A stretch of DNA of 10,023 nt from positions 1 through 10,023 of the forward strand of contig JAICXZ010000051.1 of assembly GCA_025934475.1 (NCBI GenBank), given 5' to 3'. The notes beneath the pieces were generated by a model that was not told where the DNA came from, searched no databases, and worked only from the letters and a program-made list of their open reading frames with translations. The DNA is from Mucilaginibacter sp. (GTDB taxonomy: Bacteria; Bacteroidota; Bacteroidia; Sphingobacteriales; Sphingobacteriaceae). Shown here piece after piece: positions 6,357 through 10,023 of the stretch; the first letter of the stretch is position 1, and every line of letters begins with the position of its first letter. Position numbers and translations under genes: made by a program.

Positions 6357-6387
6357 TAAAGATACCAACATGGCACGTAGCCGCAAA
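6357..6387 (-). promoter_or_regulatory. Possible internal promoter ahead of the MOSC gene
   Basis: On the minus strand TTTG (6387-6384) is followed after 19 bases by TATCTTTA (6364-6357), one mismatch from TAnnTTTG. It would start transcription almost at the ATG at 6352, giving a leaderless or near-leaderless message, and it favours that start over 6376. It overlaps the end of the DoxX gene. It may be coincidental. Confidence 0.35.
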
Positions 6388-6388
6388 A

Positions 6389-6766
6389 TCAACTATTCAA
6401 CACCGGGTTTTCACTTTTGCGGTGGTAAGTGAAGTAAGACGCAGCCAGCAGGCCGATAGATACCAGCACCGTTATCCGATGAGAGATAGGGTCCCCTGAA
6501 ACTGTGTGTGCAATAAATGCGGAAATAAAGGTGATGATGAATCCGGCGTAAACCCATTCCTTTACCCGCGGTCCTGCAGGCGCAATCAATAATATAGCGC
6601 CAATTATTTTGGCTATGGCCAGTTCGACACGGAAATAGTCGGGATAGCCTAAGTGATGGAATGCCTGCTCCATGGTGGGTTGGGTAAGATATGCATAAGC
6701 TGACAACAGCATCATCAATGTAGTTAGAGAAGTTGTGACCCAATAGGTAATTTTCGTCGCTTTCAT
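6389..6766 (-). CDS. DoxX-like family membrane protein
   Basis: This is a 125-residue integral membrane protein with four predicted hydrophobic helices at about residues 8-28, 47-65, 71-89 and 97-115. The pattern FHHLGYPDYFRVELAIAKIIGAILLIAP (36-63) is typical of DoxX-like proteins: a Gly-Tyr-Pro turn, then a helix with a buried acidic residue. The biochemical role of the family is poorly defined; related CatD/DoxX proteins are linked to quinone and thiol stress. It is the first gene of a leftward DoxX-MOSC-VOC unit and is transcribed divergently from an HxlR regulator. Its predicted -7 box and upstream region overlap the dyads in the shared gap, so repression by the HxlR protein is likely. 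The longer, out-of-frame ORF at 6411-6785 is a shadow. Confidence 0.88.
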   Translation of the reverse strand: MKATKITYWVTTSLTTLMMLLSAYAYLTQPTMEQAFHHLGYPDYFRVELAIAKIIGAILLIAPAGPRVKEWVYAGFIITFISAFIAHTVSGDPISHRITVLVSIGLLAASYFTYHRKSENPVLNS

Positions 6767-6782
6767 TTTTTTCTTTTTTCTG

Positions 6783-6790
6783 CAAAATTA
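6783..6790 (-). promoter_or_regulatory. Candidate -7 element for the DoxX operon
   Basis: TAATTTTG on the minus strand matches TAnnTTTG and ends 16 bases before the DoxX ATG at 6766. The upstream -33 region coincides with the first HxlR-type dyad (6802-6814), so a bound regulator would compete with polymerase. No clean TTTG box at -33 is visible. Confidence 0.45.
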
Positions 6791-6801
6791 TCTAGCTTTA
6801 C

Positions 6802-6850
6802 TATCTAAAAGATACTACTATCCTAAAGGATACCGGTATCATTGAGGATA
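6802..6850. promoter_or_regulatory. Three tandem dyads, candidate HxlR operator
   Basis: Three similar inverted repeats fill the divergent gap: TATCTAAAAGATA (6802-6814), TATCCTAAAGGATA (6819-6832) and TATCATTGAGGATA (6837-6850). Each is TATC...GATA with an A-rich centre, and the centres are about 18 bases apart, so dimers would bind on roughly similar faces of the helix. The third copy ends four bases before the regulator ATG, leaving no Shine-Dalgarno sequence and suggesting autoregulation. GATACCGGTATC (6829-6840) is also palindromic and bridges copies two and three. HxlR proteins such as YodB bind short TACTAT-type dyads, so the site suits the adjacent regulator. Confidence 0.65.
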
Positions 6851-6854
6851 CCAC

Positions 6855-7244
6855 ATGAACGACGAGCAAAGATTACATTTCAAACATGACCCGGAAGCCT
6901 GCAAAGCGAGCGTTAATGCGGTACGTGATACACTGTATGTTTTGAGCGGTAAATGGAAGTTGCCGCTCATCGTTTCGTTAACAAACGGGCCGATGCGTTT
7001 CAAGGACATTCAGAGAGCGCTGGGAGAGATCACGCCGAAAATACTATCCAAAGAACTGCGGGAACTGGAACTGAACGAATTTGTAAAGCGCACTGTGTTT
7101 CCCACTACTCCGGTTACTATTACCTACGAATTGACGCCATATAGTCAATCGCTTGATAAAGTGATAGTTGAATTGAGAAATTGGGGATTGGAGCATCGCA
7201 AACATATCAGGGAAAGCATGCGCAAACGGAGCGAAGAAGAATAA
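6855..7244 (+). CDS. HxlR-family (DUF24) winged-helix regulator
   Basis: This is a 129-residue MarR-like winged-helix repressor or activator of the HxlR family. Signatures are VLSGKWKLPLIVSL (residues 29-42), MRFKDIQRALGEITPKILSKEL (47-68, helix-turn-helix) and the wing VTITYELTPYSQSL (87-100). A single cysteine, Cys16, lies in the short N-terminal arm (PEACKAS), the same place as the redox-sensing cysteine of YodB and HypR, which react with quinones, diamide or aldehydes. It is divergent from the DoxX-MOSC-VOC genes, with three dyads between, so it probably controls them and itself. The ATG at 6855 is four bases after the last dyad and gives the expected length. Thiol sensing is inferred from position only. 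A Tat-type oxidoreductase gene starts 86 bases downstream on the same strand; co-transcription is possible but unproven. Confidence 0.92.
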   Translation: MNDEQRLHFKHDPEACKASVNAVRDTLYVLSGKWKLPLIVSLTNGPMRFKDIQRALGEITPKILSKELRELELNEFVKRTVFPTTPVTITYELTPYSQSLDKVIVELRNWGLEHRKHIRESMRKRSEEE

Positions 7245-7330
7245 CAAGTTCGTTACATTGGCCCAACTTTTCTGCCGGTTTAACAGTTTTATGCATACAT
7301 TTAGCAACCAATTCTAACTACATCTAAGTT

Positions 7331-8647
7331 ATGCATCGCAGAAAATTTATCAGGGACGCCTCGCTGGCTACCGCTGGATTAACCATTCTTAATTTTCCCG
7401 TTTTTGGCAAAAATGCACCAAGCAACAAGGTTGTTTTGGGTGTGATGGGCCTCAATGGCAGGGGCAGTTACCTGGCCAATTGTTACTCGCAATTGCCTAA
7501 TGTTGAAGTCGCCTATATCTGCGATGTGGAGGAAGGCGCCATCAAAAAAGGCTTTGAAGCATTGAAAGACGCACCAAAGAAACCGACACTGGTTCATGAT
7601 ATCCGAAAACTGGTTGAAAAGAAAGATTTTGACGCACTGGTTGTGGCCGCGCCCGATCACTGGCACACACCTGCTGCTATTTTAGGGGCATCGCATGGTA
7701 AACACGTATATGTTGAGAAACCCTGCGGGCAAAACCCGCACGAGGGTGAATTAATAGCGGAGGCCCTGCATAAATATGGCAAACATATCCAGATGGGTAA
7801 CCAGCGTCGTTCGATGCCGTCGTTAATCGAGGCTGTAAAAGAAGTTCGTGACGGTGCTATTGGGGACGTATATTTCGCTAAGGCATGGTACACCAATGAG
7901 CGCAAGTCGATTGGCGTAGGAAAACACATTCCCGTTCCATCAACGCTTGATTTCGACTTATGGCAGGGGCCCGCACCGCGCAAAGCCTACCAGGATAATT
8001 TAGTGCACTACAATTGGCACTGGTTCTGGCACTGGGGCACCGGCGAGGCATGTAATAATGGTACGCACGAGATTGATTGCTGTCGCTGGTTTTTGGGAAC
8101 CGACTACCCAACAAAAGTGACTTCGTCAGGCGGCCGCTATGCCTATCATGATGATTGGCAAACGCCGGATACCCAGGTAGCTTCATTTGAGTTTGGCAAT
8201 AAAGGTACCATTACCTGGGAGGGCCGCAGCTGCAACAATTTCCCGGTGGAGGGTAGCAGTCGCGGGTTTATTATATATGGTAAGAATGGCAGCCTGATAA
8301 ATCTCGGTGGCGGCGATTATAAAATACTTGACGTTAAGAACAAAGTAGTAAAGGAAGTGAAATCGGAGGTAGCGCCTGATCCTAATAATACCCAAAGCGC
8401 TAATGGTAACCTCGATTTTTATCATTTCAAGAATTTTGTGGGAGCTGTTCGCGGCGAAACCAAATTGACATCGCCGGTAGATGAGGCGTCAAAGAGTGTA
8501 CTATTATGTCACCTGGCCAATATTGCCCAGCGGACAGGTACCGCATTGCATTGCGATCCGAAGAATGGTAAGATATTGAACAGCCCCGAGGCTATGAAGC
8601 TTTGGAGCAGGACCTATCAGCCGGGGTGGGAGCCGAAACTGGTGTAA
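7331..8647 (+). CDS. Tat-exported Gfo/Idh/MocA-family oxidoreductase
   Basis: This is an NAD(P)-dependent sugar or polyol oxidoreductase, 438 residues. The N-terminus MHRRKFIRDASLATAGLTI is a twin-arginine signal (Arg3-Arg4, RRKFI), so the folded, cofactor-loaded protein is exported to the periplasm. The Rossmann loop is GVMGLNGRGS (residues 37-46), the family EKP motif is VEKPCGQNP (128-136, Lys130 catalytic in relatives), and GTHEIDCCRWFLG (244-256) matches the substrate-site helix with His246 and Asp249. Exported Bacteroidota members include glycoside 3-oxidising enzymes and glycosidases acting by an NAD redox mechanism; which applies is not visible. A secreted DUF1080 protein lies 142 bases downstream on the same strand, and these two families often occur together in 3-keto-glycoside breakdown. 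The exact substrate is unknown. Confidence 0.9.
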   Translation: MHRRKFIRDASLATAGLTILNFPVFGKNAPSNKVVLGVMGLNGRGSYLANCYSQLPNVEVAYICDVEEGAIKKGFEALKDAPKKPTLVHDIRKLVEKKDFDALVVAAPDHWHTPAAILGASHGKHVYVEKPCGQNPHEGELIAEALHKYGKHIQMGNQRRSMPSLIEAVKEVRDGAIGDVYFAKAWYTNERKSIGVGKHIPVPSTLDFDLWQGPAPRKAYQDNLVHYNWHWFWHWGTGEACNNGTHEIDCCRWFLGTDYPTKVTSSGGRYAYHDDWQTPDTQVASFEFGNKGTITWEGRSCNNFPVEGSSRGFIIYGKNGSLINLGGGDYKILDVKNKVVKEVKSEVAPDPNNTQSANGNLDFYHFKNFVGAVRGETKLTSPVDEASKSVLLCHLANIAQRTGTALHCDPKNGKILNSPEAMKLWSRTYQPGWEPKLV

Positions 8648-8671
8648 TATGTACAAAGAAAAATAAGGGTG

Positions 8672-8740
8672 TCATGCTGAGCCCGTCTAAGCATGGTGGG
8701 CAAGGCCTTACCACGCGATCCTTCGACAGGCTCAGGATGA
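8672..8740. repeat. 69-base REP-like imperfect palindrome
   Basis: The left arm from 8672 (TCATGCTGAGCCCGTC...) and the right arm ending at 8740 (...GACAGGCTCAGGATGA) are reverse complements with a few mismatches, centred on the perfect palindrome AAGGCCTT (8702-8709). It sits between the oxidoreductase stop and the DUF1080 start. CTTCGACAGGCTCAGGATGA-type palindromes are, in my knowledge, dispersed repeats in many environmental bacteria. A transcript through it would fold into a long stem, which may stabilise the upstream mRNA or reduce read-through. There is no U-run. Confidence 0.75.
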
Positions 8741-8788
8741 AAACTCATCGCACTTAAGATTTACAAACAACAAACAGCCATTCATACT

Positions 8789-10023
8789 ATGAAAAAATCA
8801 TACATCCTTTGTTTAACCGCTTTATCACTAATCAGTGTTGGCGTATCGCACGCTCAAACAAAAAAGCCTGTTGCCAAGTGGACAAACCTGTTCAACGGTA
8901 AAAACCTGAACGGATGGAAGCAAATGACCGGTTCAGCCGGATATACGGTTGAGAATGGGATGATTGTGGGGACAACAGTCGTGAAATCGCCAAACTCGTT
9001 TCTTGCAACTGATAAGGAATACGGCGATTTTATTATGGAACTGGATATTAAGGTAGATGATACTACCAGCAATTCAGGCGTGCAAACGCGCAGTCATTTT
9101 GACGACAGGGCGAATAATAATGCAGGTAAGGTTTATGGCCGGCAGGTGGAGGTTGATCCGTCGTCGCGCCGGTGGTCGGGTGGTATTTACGATGAGGGCA
9201 GGAGGGATTGGCTTTATCCAATGGAATTGCACGCAAGCGTGAAACCAACTTTCAAAGTTGGGCAATGGAACCATTACCGGATAGAATGTATCGGCAATTC
9301 GATCAAATCATGGATCAATGGTACGGCTATGGCCTACATGGTGGATACGGTTGACAGCAAGGGTTTTATCGCGTTGCAGGTGCACGGCATAGGCAATAAT
9401 GAATCTGAAGCAGGCAAAAAGATCTATTTTAAAAATATCCGTATCCAAACTACAGACCTGCATCCGGCCCCATTCCCGGCAGGCATCTACGTGGTTGATT
9501 ATGTATCCAATCACCTTACTGACTACGAAAAGAAAAATGGTTGGAAGCTATTATTCGACGGTAAAACCAATACCGGCTGGAGAAGTGCGACAAGCAATGA
9601 ATTTCCGACTAAGCCAAACGGCTGGGTAGTGCGCGATGGCATGATGACCATCAAGGGCTCCGCGGGAGGTGAAGCTGCCAATGTGGGTGATATCGTAACC
9701 AGGGACCAATACAGTGCTTTTGATCTTTCATTCGAATTCAGGATGAGTACCGGCGCTAACAGCGGGGTAAAATATTTTGTGACTTTGAATGAAGATACCA
9801 AAGGCTCGGCCATAGGATTGGAGTACCAGATACTGGACGACAAAGTTCACCCTGATGCCAAACTTGGTCGCAATGGCGATCGTACGCTGGCTTCATTGTA
9901 TGATCTTATTCCGCCAAAAAAACCAGAGAGATTTGTCAGGCCAATCGGCGCCTGGAACACCGGACGTATTATCGTTTATCCCAATAATCACGTTGAGCAT
10001 TATCTAAACGGCGTTAAAGTGCT
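8789..10023 (+). CDS. Secreted protein with two DUF1080 (3-keto-disaccharide hydrolase) domains, 3' end cut by window edge
   Basis: I translated this frame from the ATG at 8789; it stays open for 411 codons to the window end. A Sec signal peptide is clear: MKK, a hydrophobic core (residues 5-20), and likely cleavage after SHAQ (23). Two PF06439-like domains follow. Domain 1 (about 31-219) opens with WTNLFNGKNLNGWK and has FIMELDIKVDD, GRQVEVD and GQWNHYRIECIGNSIKSWING. Domain 2 (from about 251) opens with WKLLFDGKTNTGWR and has FDLSFEFRM, GLEYQILDD and GAWNTGRIIVYPNNHVEHYLNG. The fold is a concanavalin-like beta-sandwich. Characterised members cleave 3-keto-glycosides by elimination/hydration outside or at the cell envelope. 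Many relatives have one such domain; whether both halves are active is not known. The upstream Tat oxidoreductase could handle the linked redox step. Confidence 0.88.
   Translation, partial: MKKSYILCLTALSLISVGVSHAQTKKPVAKWTNLFNGKNLNGWKQMTGSAGYTVENGMIVGTTVVKSPNSFLATDKEYGDFIMELDIKVDDTTSNSGVQTRSHFDDRANNNAGKVYGRQVEVDPSSRRWSGGIYDEGRRDWLYPMELHASVKPTFKVGQWNHYRIECIGNSIKSWINGTAMAYMVDTVDSKGFIALQVHGIGNNESEAGKKIYFKNIRIQTTDLHPAPFPAGIYVVDYVSNHLTDYEKKNGWKLLFDGKTNTGWRSATSNEFPTKPNGWVVRDGMMTIKGSAGGEAANVGDIVTRDQYSAFDLSFEFRMSTGANSGVKYFVTLNEDTKGSAIGLEYQILDDKVHPDAKLGRNGDRTLASLYDLIPPKKPERFVRPIGAWNTGRIIVYPNNHVEHYLNGVKV

Noticed and set aside
6353..6376. Longer MOSC start at 6376
   Set aside because: The eight extra residues are not typical of the family and overlap a promoter-like sequence; the ATG at 6352 fits better.
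6411..6785. 124-residue minus-strand ORF overlapping the DoxX gene
   Set aside because: It is out of frame with the clear DoxX protein, with an erratic, His/Arg/Ser-rich composition typical of a shadow frame.

Overview
The window looks like chromosomal DNA from a Bacteroidota member, most likely the Sphingobacteriaceae (Mucilaginibacter or Pedobacter type). Several gene starts have TAnnTTTG-type -7 promoter elements, most starts lack a clear Shine-Dalgarno sequence, and the gene families (siroheme-dependent reductase with an extended C-terminus, Tat-exported Gfo/Idh/MocA oxidoreductase, DUF1080 protein) are typical of that group. The species is inferred, not shown.

Left part (1-4563, all on the minus strand). 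A tightly packed sulfur or nitrogen assimilation operon reads right to left. It starts with a siroheme sulfite/nitrite reductase (1325-3418), followed by uroporphyrinogen-III C-methyltransferase (537-1328) and precorrin-2 dehydrogenase/ferrochelatase (cut by the left edge). The first enzyme needs siroheme and the other two make it; both junctions overlap. Upstream lie a 333-base control region with a good promoter and several inverted repeats, then a cysteine-rich Rrf2 regulator (3752-4198) that could control the operon, then a small CxxC protein of the SelW/Rdx type (4285-4563).

Middle (4564-5086). A low-GC, 523-base stretch has no conserved gene. It holds an 88-base imperfect palindrome of the dispersed-repeat kind and one possible 45-residue ORF on the minus strand.

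Right-middle (5087-7244). A DoxX-like membrane protein, a MOSC-domain protein and a short VOC (glyoxalase-fold) protein run leftwards as a probable operon. An HxlR regulator is transcribed divergently from the DoxX gene. The 88-base gap between them carries three similar, evenly spaced dyads, which look like a tandem operator. The layout recalls the quinone/redox-responsive HxlR-DoxX-VOC arrangement of Bacillus (YodB/CatR with catDE), although the VOC protein here is much smaller than CatE.

Right end (7331-10023, plus strand). A Tat-exported Gfo/Idh/MocA oxidoreductase is followed, after a 69-base REP-like palindrome, by a secreted protein with two DUF1080 (3-keto-disaccharide hydrolase) domains cut by the right edge. 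Together they suggest extracytoplasmic sugar processing through 3-keto intermediates.

I see no tRNA, rRNA, CRISPR array or transposase. The most useful leads are the triple HxlR operator, the structured region ahead of the reductase, the HEPN-like tail of the reductase, and the tandem DUF1080 protein. None of these alone proves a new system.
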